Shown: positions 8,041-16,541 of the stretch, in pieces
Numbering within the stretch: position 1 is the stretch's first letter
How the letters are laid out: each line of letters opens with the position of its first letter
From: Micromonospora sp. WMMA1363
GTDB lineage: Bacteria; Actinomycetota; Actinomycetes; Mycobacteriales; Micromonosporaceae
Assembly: GCF_030345795.1 (NCBI RefSeq)
Contig: NZ_JAUALB010000001.1
Span: 4,704,001-4,768,000 of the forward strand
DNA: 64,000 nt
Direction of reading: 5' to 3'
Program-made: the position numbers and the translations under genes
The notes under the pieces: generated by a model
The model's database searches: none
The model's input: only the letters and a program-made list of their open reading frames with translations
What the model was told of the DNA's origin: nothing

Positions 8041-9351
8041 ATGGCCCGAGACCGCCGCGAACCTCGCACCGTGCTGGAGCACCTGATCCAGCAGAGCGAC
8101 CGCACGTACGAGGAACTGGCCGACGAGTTCAGCCGCATGGACCCCCGCGCGGCGATCAGCGCCCGGCACCTCGGGCGGCTGGCACGTGGCGAACGGGATC
8201 TGGCCTCATCAACGCCCGGCACCCGGCGGGCGTTGCAGGCCATGTTCGGTAAGACCGCCGATGAGTTGCAGCGCTCCTGGGTACCCCACCAGTTGACCCC
8301 TGCGCCGGGCCGGCAGCTCATTGTCGAGCCGTTCGGTGCCGGCCCGGAAAGGAACCTCCTCGCCATGGCCGCACAACGCGCCCGTCAATACGCCATGCTC
8401 GCCGCCGAGTCGACCTCCCCGGCAGCCATCACCCAGCTCACCGAGGACGTGCAGCGCCTCGCCCTGGCCTATCCGCAACGCCCGGTCGGCCAGATCCTGC
8501 CGGACCTGGTCGAAACCCAGGACACCCTGTTCACCCTGCTCGAACGCCGCCAACCGCCGACACAGTCGCGCGATCTGCACTTCCTCGCCGGCATCACCAG
8601 TGGCCTTCTCGCCAAGGTCTCGCATGACATGGCCGACCCGCACTCGGCGATGTTGCAGGCCCGTACCGCCGTCCTCTGCGCCGACCAGGCCGCACACCCC
8701 GGCCTACAAGCCTGGCTCCGCGGCCTTCAATCGCTGGTCGCCTACTGGGCAGGCCGGTACGCCGAGGCCGTCCGCTACGCCGAAGCCGGGCGTGAGTACG
8801 CCGCCCAAGCCGGTGGCACTTCCGCCGTGTGGCTTCCCGCCAGCGCCGCCCGCGCCTACGCCGCACTCGGTAACGCCGACCGGGCCAAGTCCGCCATCCA
8901 CGAGGCCGAAGACGCCTGGTCTCGGGTCCGCCCCGACGAGATGGATGAGATAGGTGGCATCTGCACCTTCAACCAGCCTCGCACTCTCTACTACGCCAGC
9001 GACGCCCTCGCCTGGCTCCCCGGCGAAGCCGCCACCACTGAGCGCTACGCCCTGCAAGCCGTCCAGGCGTACTCCGACCGCTACGACCCGGCCTGGGCCT
9101 TCGGTGACCAGGCAGGCTCACACACCAACCTCGCGATCGCCCGCGTGGCCAATGGCGAACTCGACGCCGCCGAAGACGCCCTCGCCCCTGTACTCGACCT
9201 CCCGACCAACCAGCGCATCAACGGGATCGTCCACTCCGTTCGGCGAGTCCACCAGGCCATCACCCGCGCCGGCCACGCGAACGACGCCCCCGACCTCATC
9301 GACGGCATCGAGCACTTCACCCACACCCCCGCCAACGCCCTGCCTCGATAA
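8041..9351 (+). CDS. XRE-type regulator with TPR-like C-terminal domain
   Basis: A 436-residue protein. Residues about 8-75 resemble a Cro/C1-type DNA-binding domain (RTYEELADEFSRMDPRAAIS, then RHLGRLARGERD). The rest is alpha-helical with repeated helix pairs (AVRYAEAGREYAAQAGG; AYAALGNADRAKSAIHEAED; NLAIARVANGELDAAEDALA) typical of tetratricopeptide repeats. Regulators of this architecture are frequent in Streptomyces and Micromonospora accessory DNA and may answer to small peptides or partner proteins, which is inference. It is followed after 14 bases by an acetyltransferase, so the two may be co-transcribed. Confidence 0.78.
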   Translation: MARDRREPRTVLEHLIQQSDRTYEELADEFSRMDPRAAISARHLGRLARGERDLASSTPGTRRALQAMFGKTADELQRSWVPHQLTPAPGRQLIVEPFGAGPERNLLAMAAQRARQYAMLAAESTSPAAITQLTEDVQRLALAYPQRPVGQILPDLVETQDTLFTLLERRQPPTQSRDLHFLAGITSGLLAKVSHDMADPHSAMLQARTAVLCADQAAHPGLQAWLRGLQSLVAYWAGRYAEAVRYAEAGREYAAQAGGTSAVWLPASAARAYAALGNADRAKSAIHEAEDAWSRVRPDEMDEIGGICTFNQPRTLYYASDALAWLPGEAATTERYALQAVQAYSDRYDPAWAFGDQAGSHTNLAIARVANGELDAAEDALAPVLDLPTNQRINGIVHSVRRVHQAITRAGHANDAPDLIDGIEHFTHTPANALPR

Positions 9352-9365
9352 GGCACCATCAGCGC

Positions 9366-9911
9366 ATGTACCCGATCACCATCCCCGGCCGCATCATCAC
9401 CCTCCGCGAACTGAGACCTGATGACGCGGCCGACGCCTTGGCGATCATCGGTGACGACCGCGTCACCCAGTGGCTCTCCTTCGACAGCCGCGACCACGCC
9501 GCCGCCGTCGCCATGATCGAAGGCGCAGTCACCCGGGCACAGCTCACCCCCCGCACCGAGTACTACCTAGCAGTAGCCGACGCGGAAGACCGCATGATCG
9601 GGTTCGCCCGCCTCGCGCTTACCGGCCACCAGGCCGCCAAGCTCGGCTACGCCATCAACGCCGACCACTGGGGCCACGGATACGCCACCGACGCCGCCCG
9701 CGCCATCACCGACTACGGCTTCCACGAACTGAAGCTCCACCGCCTCACTGCCGCCATCGGCCCCGACAACGCCGCCTCCATCGCCGTCGCCAAACGACTC
9801 GGCATGCAGTACGAAGGCCGACTCCGCGACCACGTCTACACCAACCACGCCTGGCGCGACTCCCTGCTCTACTCCATCCTCGCCCCGGAGTGGAACGCCG
9901 CCGCCGGCTGA
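9366..9911 (+). CDS. GNAT-family N-acetyltransferase (RimJ/RimL type)
   Basis: A 181-residue protein covering a complete GNAT fold. It has RIITLRELRPDDAADALAI at the start, the acetyl-CoA-binding region HWGHGYATDAARAITDYGF near residues 100-120, and the C-terminal motif NAASIAVAKRLGMQYEGRLR typical of the RimJ/RimL subgroup. Members acetylate protein N termini, amino acids or antibiotics; the substrate cannot be told here. It probably shares a transcript with the upstream regulator. Confidence 0.82.
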   Translation: MYPITIPGRIITLRELRPDDAADALAIIGDDRVTQWLSFDSRDHAAAVAMIEGAVTRAQLTPRTEYYLAVADAEDRMIGFARLALTGHQAAKLGYAINADHWGHGYATDAARAITDYGFHELKLHRLTAAIGPDNAASIAVAKRLGMQYEGRLRDHVYTNHAWRDSLLYSILAPEWNAAAG

Positions 9912-9974
9912 CCGCCCGCTCCCACAGCGCGGCACGCAAGCAGTTCCGATCATGCCGCCGGTACCATCGCCGCC

Positions 9975-10181
9975 ATGCGCGACGCCGACACGCCGCCGCA
10001 GGACCCCACCGACCCCACCGACCCCACCGACCGCCCCGACACCCGTACCGGAACCCCACCTCGCCAGCAAGCAGCCCTCATCCGAGCCGCCGCAGCCGAG
10101 GTGCACGAGCGCGTACGCGAGTGGCGGAACCCGGATGGAGAGAGACACCGACGAACGCCCACCGATATCAGGCGACCGTGA
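9975..10181 (+). CDS. Small hypothetical protein with DPT tandem repeat
   Basis: A 68-residue ORF with three exact copies of the 9-base unit GACCCCACC (10002-10028) coding Asp-Pro-Thr, then a helical segment (QQAALIRAAAAEVHERVREW) and a basic tail. Its stop overlaps a GTG start of the next ORF as GTGA, the same coupling seen elsewhere in this element. That coupling is the main reason to believe it is real. No function is known to me. Confidence 0.48.
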   Translation: MRDADTPPQDPTDPTDPTDRPDTRTGTPPRQQAALIRAAAAEVHERVREWRNPDGERHRRTPTDIRRP

Positions 10182-10348
10182 ACGCAGTAGTCAGCCTCAA
10201 TGCATTGCCCGAGCCCACCACTACGGACGACGTCGCCGGACTCGTAGACGCTGTCCGCCCCGTACTCGCCGAGTGGCGACCAAGCCGCCCTGGCCCCGAA
10301 CAGCAAATCTTCGCCGCCATTGAACGACTTCGCCGGCTCTGCGCGTAG
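10178..10348 (+). CDS. Small hypothetical protein coupled to the DPT-repeat ORF
   Basis: A 56-residue ORF starting with GTG inside the stop of the upstream ORF. It reads as one amphipathic helical domain (DDVAGLVDAVRPVLAEW, then EQQIFAAIERLRRLCA). The two tiny coupled genes may encode partners, but this is inference. It ends about 130 bases before the apparent left end of the IS1380 element. Confidence 0.48.
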   Translation: MNAVVSLNALPEPTTTDDVAGLVDAVRPVLAEWRPSRPGPEQQIFAAIERLRRLCA

Positions 10349-10493
10349 CGCTTCACCACTCAACCTCCACTGTCGGAGGCGTGTGATCCGACAGCTGATG
10401 TGCGACGCAGCTTCGCCACAATTTGCGCAACCGCGCGATGAATCTGATGAAGCTAGCCTCGTCCGTTCAGAGCGGATTTGATTCATCGAGGGT

Positions 10494-10570
10494 CATGAAG
10501 GAAAGGTGCGCCTGGCCTGCAAGGATGTGAGTGTCTACGTCATGTCCACAGCAGAGTCGGGTGCACCTTT
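10494..10570 (+). repeat. Inverted repeat in the IS1380 leader
   Basis: GAAAGGTGC near 10500 and GCACCTTTC near 10563-10571 can form a 9-base-pair stem just before the transposase GTG. The related IS1380 element has GGTGCCTTC and GAAGGCACC at 17706-17769. Such hairpins can stop outside transcription from translating the transposase. Confidence 0.55.
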
Positions 10571-11120
10571 CTGGTGAGTAAGAGTAGCGGGTGGGATCAG
10601 CGGCTGCAGGTCGCGGCGGGTGGGAAGGGTTTGGTCGGGCATGCCGGCGCGGTTTTGCTGCGGCGGTGCGCGGACCGGACCGGGCTGGCCTGGGCGTTGA
10701 ACGCGGTGCTGCCTCGCGGTGCGGGGCCGGGGTGGTGGGACCGGGGCACGGTCTTGATCTGCCTGGCGACCGCGATCGTGCTCGGCGCGACCAGCATGTC
10801 CGACATCGGGCTGCTCGCCCATCAGGCGCTGGTGTTCGCCGAGCCACCGTCGGAAGCGACCGTGCGCCGTGCTCTGGCCGGCCTCGACGAGACCGCCCTG
10901 CGCCGGATCGCCAAGGCGCGGGCGAAGGCCCGCGCCCGGGTCTGGGAGCTTCTCGAGCGCCGGCCGCAGGGGTTTCCGTGGCTGCTGGTGGCGGGCAAGC
11001 TGCTGACCGGGTGGGTGGTCATCGATCTGGACGCCACCCTGATCACCGCTCACTCCGACAAGCAGGGCGCGGCGGCCACGTTCAAGAAAGGCTTCGGGTT
11101 CCACCCCCTCGGGGCGTGGT

Positions 11121-13138
11121 CCCGAGTTCGACAGTTGGTGGGCATGCGGGGCGGATCGGCGGCGGATCCGTGCAGGTGAGAGGGCTGGCACCCATCGGAG
11201 ACTGTCCAGAGGCGTGGGCAAACGGATTTGCCGTGGGTCTTGTTCTGGCCAGGCTTGTTGTCTGATGATGCGGGCATGTACTTGCGGAAGATCCAACGGC
11301 GGAACAAGGACGGGTCGGTGGTGCGATACCTCCAACTCGCCCACAACCGACGGGTCGGCGGCACCACGCAGGCCGAGGTGCTGGTCAACTTCGGCCGCGA
11401 GGACCGTCTGGACGTCGACGGGTTGCGCCGCCTGGTCGCCTCCATCAACCGCTACCTCGGCGAGGAGGACGAGGTCGCCGCGTCGCTGGGCGCCGAGGAG
11501 GCCGGGCCGCTGACGGTGGAGTTCTCCCGGCCGCTCGGGGCGAGCTGGCTGCTCGACGGGCTGTGGAAACTGTTGGGCATCGACACCGCCCTGGCCTCCC
11601 GCATCGACGGGCGCAAGTTCCGCACCGACGTCGAGCGCACGATCTTCGCGCTGGTCGCCAACCGGGCCATCGCCCCCGCCTCCAAGCTCGCCGCCGCCGA
11701 GTGGGCCACCCGCGACCAGGTCATCCCCGGCCTGGACGCACTGGCCGAGCAGCACGCCTACCGCGCCATGGACCTGCTCGTCGCCGCCGATGTCCACGCC
11801 GCCGTGCAGGAAGCGGTGTTCTTCTCCGCCGCACACCTGCTCAACCTCGAAGTCGACCTGGTCTTCTTCGACACCACCTCCACCTACTTCGAACGCGACA
11901 CTGCGGACGACCCGGACGGCGAGAGCTCCAGCCTGCGCCAGTACGGGCACTCCAAGGACCACCGCAAGGACCTGCCCCAGATCGTCATCGGACTGGCCGT
12001 CACCCGCGAGGGCATCCCCGTGCGCTGCTGGACCTGGCCCGGCGGCACCAACGACCAGACCGTGATCACCGAGGTCAAGGACGGCCTGCGCGACTGGCGG
12101 CTCGGCCGGGTGGTCACCGTCTGCGACACCGGATTCTCCTCCGAGGCCAACCAGTCCTACCTGCGCCGGGCCGGCGGCCACTACATCACCGGCATCAAGA
12201 TGCGCGAAGGCTCCCACCGCGCCGACCAGGCCCTGGCCCGCCAGGGCCGCTACCAGGAAGTACGCGACAACCTGCGCGTCAAAGAGGTCCGCCTCGACGG
12301 CGACGAGGGCAGACGCTTCATCATCTGCCACAACCCCACCGAGGCCGAACGCGATGCCGCCCGACGCGAAGACCAACTCACCGCGATCCGCGAGGAGTTG
12401 ACGCGCATCAAGACCGCCCGGGAAGCCGACGCGACCAAGGCGAAGGCCAAGGCCGCCAAGACCGGCAAGCGCCCCACGGCCCCCTCGGACGCCCCGCACC
12501 GCAAGGCCGAGTGCGCGCTGCGCGACCACCCTGCCCTCGGCCGCTGGCTCAAGCAGCACCCCACCACCGGACGGCTGTCCATCGACACCGCCAAGGTCGC
12601 CGCCGAGGCCCGCCTGGACGGCAAGTACCTCCTCGCCACCAGCGACCCCGACCTGTCCGCCGAGGACATCGCGCTCGGCTACAAGAACCTCCTCGAAGCC
12701 GAACGCGCCTTCCGCACCCTGAAATCCACCCTCGACCTGCGGCCGGTCTACCACCGCCTCGACGAGCGGATACGCGCTCACGTGCTGCTGTGCTGGCTCG
12801 CCTTGCTACTGATCCGCGTCGCTGAGCGCCGCACCCAGCAGTCCTGGCCCAAGATCGCCGCCGAACTCGGCCGGATCCACCAGGTCACCCTCTCCGGCCC
12901 GGCCGGCAGCCTCCAGCAGACCACCCGGCTCACCGACACCCAGACCAAACTCTTCACCGACTGCGGTGTCCCGCTCCCGCCAAAGATGAGCAGCCTCAAG
13001 ACCGCCGAATAGCCGCTGAGCTGGGAAAACAGGATCCGGAGCCGTGGGCAAACGGCCCCGAAGCCTCCCCACGCCCATCGCCCCAGGTCAACCCGCAGAT
13101 CCGCCACCGCCGCATGCCCGCCAACCGTCGAAGCCGGG
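11121..13138 (+). mobile_element. IS1634-family insertion sequence, complete, inside IS1380
   Basis: The element is 2,018 bases long. Its left end from 11121 (CCCGAGTTCGACAGTTGG onward) and the complement of its right end up to 13138 (CCCGGCTTCGACGGTTGG onward) match at most of 30 positions. GTGGT lies directly outside both ends (11116-11120 and 13139-13143) as a 5-base target duplication. Excision restores the host transposase codons for GAWCANT, which confirms both boundaries. Confidence 0.92.
11276..13012 (+). CDS. IS1634-family transposase
   Basis: A 578-residue DDE transposase starting MYLRKIQRRNKDGS. Visible catalytic-region motifs are VDLVFFDTTSTYFERD (first Asp), RVVTVCDTGFSSEANQ (second Asp) and YKNLLEAERAFRTLKSTLDL, the YREK-like segment with the Glu. 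A lysine/alanine-rich coiled stretch (TKAKAKAAKTGKRPTA) lies between. The ATG at 11276 is the start of the conserved family N terminus; the longer frame from 11228 was not used. The ORF is intact. Confidence 0.9.
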   Translation: MYLRKIQRRNKDGSVVRYLQLAHNRRVGGTTQAEVLVNFGREDRLDVDGLRRLVASINRYLGEEDEVAASLGAEEAGPLTVEFSRPLGASWLLDGLWKLLGIDTALASRIDGRKFRTDVERTIFALVANRAIAPASKLAAAEWATRDQVIPGLDALAEQHAYRAMDLLVAADVHAAVQEAVFFSAAHLLNLEVDLVFFDTTSTYFERDTADDPDGESSSLRQYGHSKDHRKDLPQIVIGLAVTREGIPVRCWTWPGGTNDQTVITEVKDGLRDWRLGRVVTVCDTGFSSEANQSYLRRAGGHYITGIKMREGSHRADQALARQGRYQEVRDNLRVKEVRLDGDEGRRFIICHNPTEAERDAARREDQLTAIREELTRIKTAREADATKAKAKAAKTGKRPTAPSDAPHRKAECALRDHPALGRWLKQHPTTGRLSIDTAKVAAEARLDGKYLLATSDPDLSAEDIALGYKNLLEAERAFRTLKSTLDLRPVYHRLDERIRAHVLLCWLALLLIRVAERRTQQSWPKIAAELGRIHQVTLSGPAGSLQQTTRLTDTQTKLFTDCGVPLPPKMSSLKTAE

Positions 13139-14001
13139 GTGGTGCGCGAACACCAGTGAGAGCCTGGCCATGCTGCTGCGGCCGGGCAACGCCGGCTCGA
13201 ACACCGTGGTTGATCACATCCGGGTGTTGGGTGAGGCGGTCGCCCAACTGCCGGTCAGATACCGGCGCAAGATCCTGGTGCGGGTCGACGGGGCCGGCGC
13301 CACCCACGACCTGGTGACCCACCTGGAGCAGATGAACCGGCTGTGGCGCAGCGTGAAGTTCACTGTCGGCTGGACGATCACCGACGCCGACGAGACCGCG
13401 ATCGCCGTGCTGCCCGCCGATGCCTGGACCAGCAGCCTCGAACCCGACGGTAATGCCACCGATCAGGCGCAGGTCGCCGAGCTGACCGGCCTCAACCAGC
13501 GGGTCGGCAACTGGATCGACGGGCTACGGCTGATCGTGCGGCGGACCAGACCGTCCACCCGACACGTCAGGAACCTAACCGACCTGGAGAAACGTACCGG
13601 CTGGCGGTACGCGATCGTCGCCACCAACATCCGCCGCATCCACGGCGTGGCCGGCTCTCACCAGCCGCAATGGCTCGACGTGCTGCACCGTTCGCACGCC
13701 GGAGTGGAAGATCAGGTGCGCACGAACAAGGCCATGGGCCTGCGAAACCTGCCCTCGAAGGCCTGGACCGTCAACCGCGGCTGGGTCCTAGCCGCGAACA
13801 TCGCCGCCGATCTGGCCGCCTGGACCCGACTGCTCGGCCTGCACGACCAGCCCGACCTCGCCGACGCCGAACCCGGCACCCTGCGCTACCGGCTGCTGCA
13901 CCTACCCGCCAAGCTGGCCAGCCACGCCCGCCGGAAGATCCTGTCCATCCCCGACACCTGGCCCTGGGCTGAGGCGTTCCAACTCTGCTGGCACCGCCTA
14001 G

Positions 14002-15381
14002 TACTGCAACGGCGGGTCGTGGCTTCGGGTGCTGATCATTCGTTGGTTGGTTGTGGTGGATGCGCGGGTGGTCGGGTCGTGGGATGCCGGGTTGGAGGAG
14101 TTGTTCTTCCGGTTCGCGCATCGGTTTGAGCGGGTGGAGCCGCGGCGGCGGGCATGGGCGTATGTGCGGGGGCTACTGGCACCGTTGGAGCGGCGTAACG
14201 GCTGGACCCTCGCGGAGCAGGCTGGGCATGTGTCGCCGGACGGGTTGCAGGGCATGTTGTGCAGCGCGGCGTGGGACCGGGACGCGGTCCGCGATGACGT
14301 GCGCGATTACGTGGTGGACCAGATCGGCGATGCGGCCGGGGTGCTCATCGCTGACGAGACGGGGTTCGTCAAGAAGGGCCGTGCGTCGGCGGGGGTCCAA
14401 CGGCAGTATTCGGGTACGGCGGGCAAGACCGAGAACTGCCAGATCGGCACGTTCCTGTGCTACGCCACGCCGCGGGGTCGGGCGTTGATCGATCGGGAGT
14501 TGTACCTGCCCAAGTCGTGGACCGGTGATCGGGACCGGTGCCGGCGCTCGGCGATCCCGGACGCCGTCGGGTTCGCGACCAAGCCGCAGCAGGCGCAGGC
14601 CATGCTGGAGCGGGCGGTCACCGCGGGGGTGCCGTTTTCGTGGTTCACGGCCGATGAGGCCTACGGGCAGAACCCTGGCCTGCGGGGCTGGTTGGAGGAT
14701 CGGGACATCGCGTACGTGATGGCCACCCGACGCGACGATCGGGTGCCCTCCGGGCTGCACACCACCACCGGTGTCGACGAGCTGATCGGCAGGGTGCGTG
14801 CGGGCGCGTGGCAACGACTGTCGTGTGGTGACGGCGCGCACGGGCCGCGCCGCTACGACTGGGCTCGGCTGCCGATCCGCCGCACCTTTGCCCACGGCCG
14901 CCGCGGCTGGGTCCTGGCCCGACGCTCGATCACGGATCCCGGCGACATCGCCTACTACGTCTGCTTCGGCCCCCGCGGCACCCGACTACGCGACCTGGTG
15001 CGGGTCGCCGGTAGCCGTTGGTCGGTGGAGGAATCGTTCCAGACCGCGAAGAACGAGGTCGGCCTGGACCAGTACCAGGTCCGCCGCTACGACGCCTGGT
15101 ACGCCCACATCACCCTCGCGATGGCCGCCGCCGCGTTCCTCGTCGTCACCCGCGCCCTCGAAGCCGCAAAGGGGGCACCACCGCAAACGAGCGCAGCCAG
15201 ATCCCGCTGAGCAGCAACGAAATCCGCCGCCTGTTCGCCCACCTCGTCCTGACCACCCGCCGTCGAGCCGACCACATCCTGCGCTGGTCCGACTTCCGCC
15301 GTCGCCGCCAGGAACAAGCCCGAGCCGCCCACTACCGCAAACGACTCAAACCGCCATAAGTCACGACCCGCCGTTGCAGTA
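14002..15381 (+). mobile_element. IS701-family insertion sequence, complete, inserted at the tip of IS982
   Basis: The element is 1,380 bases long with perfect 20-base ends (TACTGCAACGGCGGGTCGTG at 14002 and its complement ending at 15381). CTAG at 13998-14001 and 15382-15385 is the 4-base duplication expected for IS701, which prefers YTAR targets. The target CTAG consisted of CT from the IS982 target duplication and AG, the terminal bases of IS982. Confidence 0.92.
14029..15210 (+). CDS. IS701-family transposase, C terminus in the -1 frame
   Basis: This frame gives 393 residues with the DDE motifs LIADETGFVKKG, FSWFTADEAYGQ and SRWSVEESFQTAKNEVGLDQ. The usual family C terminus (IPLSSNEIRRLFAHLVL and onward) is missing from it but is encoded without interruption in the -1 frame up to 15359. 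The switch point is A AAG GGG at 15168-15174, a good slippery heptamer. Slipping back one base there would give a full-length protein of about 442 residues. Either programmed frameshifting or loss of one G in the run is possible. The GTG start is not certain. Confidence 0.82.
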   Translation: MLIIRWLVVVDARVVGSWDAGLEELFFRFAHRFERVEPRRRAWAYVRGLLAPLERRNGWTLAEQAGHVSPDGLQGMLCSAAWDRDAVRDDVRDYVVDQIGDAAGVLIADETGFVKKGRASAGVQRQYSGTAGKTENCQIGTFLCYATPRGRALIDRELYLPKSWTGDRDRCRRSAIPDAVGFATKPQQAQAMLERAVTAGVPFSWFTADEAYGQNPGLRGWLEDRDIAYVMATRRDDRVPSGLHTTTGVDELIGRVRAGAWQRLSCGDGAHGPRRYDWARLPIRRTFAHGRRGWVLARRSITDPGDIAYYVCFGPRGTRLRDLVRVAGSRWSVEESFQTAKNEVGLDQYQVRRYDAWYAHITLAMAAAAFLVVTRALEAAKGAPPQTSAARSR

Positions 15382-15403
15382 CTAGACGATCTATTCCGAG
15401 GGA

Positions 15404-16318
15404 TCAGTGGTCGTAGGCGATGAGGGAGCGCATGACGGGTTGGCCGGTGGTCCAGTTGTGCCAGATCGCGGCGGTCATGGCGAGGATGCGTTGTGCGACG
15501 CGTACGAGTACGCCGGTGCCGGTACGGCCGCCGTGTCGTTCGAGGTCGAGTTGACCTTTGAGGGTTTGGTTGACGGACTCGATGTTCTGTCGCACAGCGC
15601 GCAGCAGTGTCCGTCCGGGGCGTGGCTTCTCGGTGCGGTAGGCGGGGCGGATCATGGTGACGCCGCGTTCGGTGAGCTGTCGTTCGGTGGCGGCGTCGCG
15701 GTAGCCCTTGTCCACGACCAGGATCAGCCCGTCGGGGTGGGTCAACAGGCCGGTGTCCAGGTCGAACAGGTCCATGAGTGCTTCGCGTTCGTCGGTCTTG
15801 GCGGTGGTCAGGGCGAATGCCACGGGCAGTCCGTGCACGGTGGTGACCAGGTGCAGACGCAGGCCCCAGAAGCGACGCGAGTGCGAGGCGCAGTAGCCGT
15901 AGGTGGCCCACCCGGCCAGATCAGAGCGTGTGACGGTCTCGCGGGAGCGTCCGCATTCCACCGGGGTGGAGTCGGCGATGCGCACCGGGTGCTGCCACAG
16001 GTCGGTGTCCAGGGCCAGGACCCGGATCAGGTGGGTGATCTGCGTGCCGAGTGTCCGTAGCCGCTTGTTGTACCCGGGCTGTTTCGGGATGTAGGGGAAC
16101 AGGTGGGTCAGGTTCATGCGGGCGTGACGGATCCAGCGGGCTTCTTTGTGGTAGCCGAGCAGGGCTTGCAGCACCGCGAGGGTGATCAGTTCGGCGTCGG
16201 TGATCTTCGGGGCGATCCCGACCGCGGGTCGCCACCGGGTGAGCTGGGGCGACGACTTCAACACGTCGTCGATCTTCACGTACAGTGCGGTGGCGAGGGT
16301 GTCCCGATCGACGTGCAC
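15404..16318 (-). CDS. IS982-family transposase
   Basis: A 304-residue transposase with LWQHPVRIADSTPVECGRS (first Asp), LILVVDKGYRDAATERQL (second Asp) and AVRQNIESVNQTLKGQLDLE (Glu), the DDE layout of IS982. The GTG at 16318 follows GGAGG closely; a TTG at 16348 would add ten residues. The frame is complete, so the protein may still be made even though IS701 has displaced the element's outer end. Confidence 0.85.
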   Translation of the reverse strand: MHVDRDTLATALYVKIDDVLKSSPQLTRWRPAVGIAPKITDAELITLAVLQALLGYHKEARWIRHARMNLTHLFPYIPKQPGYNKRLRTLGTQITHLIRVLALDTDLWQHPVRIADSTPVECGRSRETVTRSDLAGWATYGYCASHSRRFWGLRLHLVTTVHGLPVAFALTTAKTDEREALMDLFDLDTGLLTHPDGLILVVDKGYRDAATERQLTERGVTMIRPAYRTEKPRPGRTLLRAVRQNIESVNQTLKGQLDLERHGGRTGTGVLVRVAQRILAMTAAIWHNWTTGQPVMRSLIAYDH

Positions 16319-16541
16319 GTGGCCTCCATGGTCATCGTTGCTTCGCAACTTCGATCATGGACGCCCTCGCCTCCCTTCACTACCCCGTACCCCTCGGAAT
16401 AGATCGTCTAGGCCTGATACCCCCGCCGACCTGACCCGTCCCCCCGGCCCTACCAGCAGAGAAACCACCCGGACCTGGAGAACCGGCGCCCGCGCAGCGA
16501 CACGCGCCGACCCCGACCCCCAACCGCGTGGGACAAAACGG

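Larger units (their letters stand above)
14000..16411 (-). mobile_element. IS982-family insertion sequence, split at its tip by IS701
   Basis: The body (15386-16411) is joined to its two outermost bases at 14000-14001. The inverted repeat ACGATCTATTCCGAGGG is present at 15386-15402 and, inverted, at 16393-16409. GCCT at 13996-13999 and 16412-16415 is a likely target duplication, because keeping one copy restores the IS1380 transposase C terminus. Without IS701 the element is about 1,028 bases, normal for the family. Confidence 0.78.
10574..16434 (+). pseudogene. IS1380-family transposase split by nested insertions
   Basis: The coding pieces are 10574-11120, 13144-13999 and 16416-16434. The first ends in FHPLGAW and the second resumes with CANTSESLAMLLRPGNAGSN, which joins exactly to the family sequence. 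The third supplies the last six codons and a TGA. The joined frame is 474 codons including the stop. As it stands, only truncated products can be made: from the GTG at 10574 the frame runs into IS1634 and stops at 11179, and the middle part reads into IS701 before stopping. Confidence 0.85.

Noticed and set aside
10535..12781. 748-codon open frame on the minus strand
   Set aside because: It runs antisense through two transposase genes and their junction, with glycine/valine-rich low-complexity translation. It is a by-product of high third-position GC.
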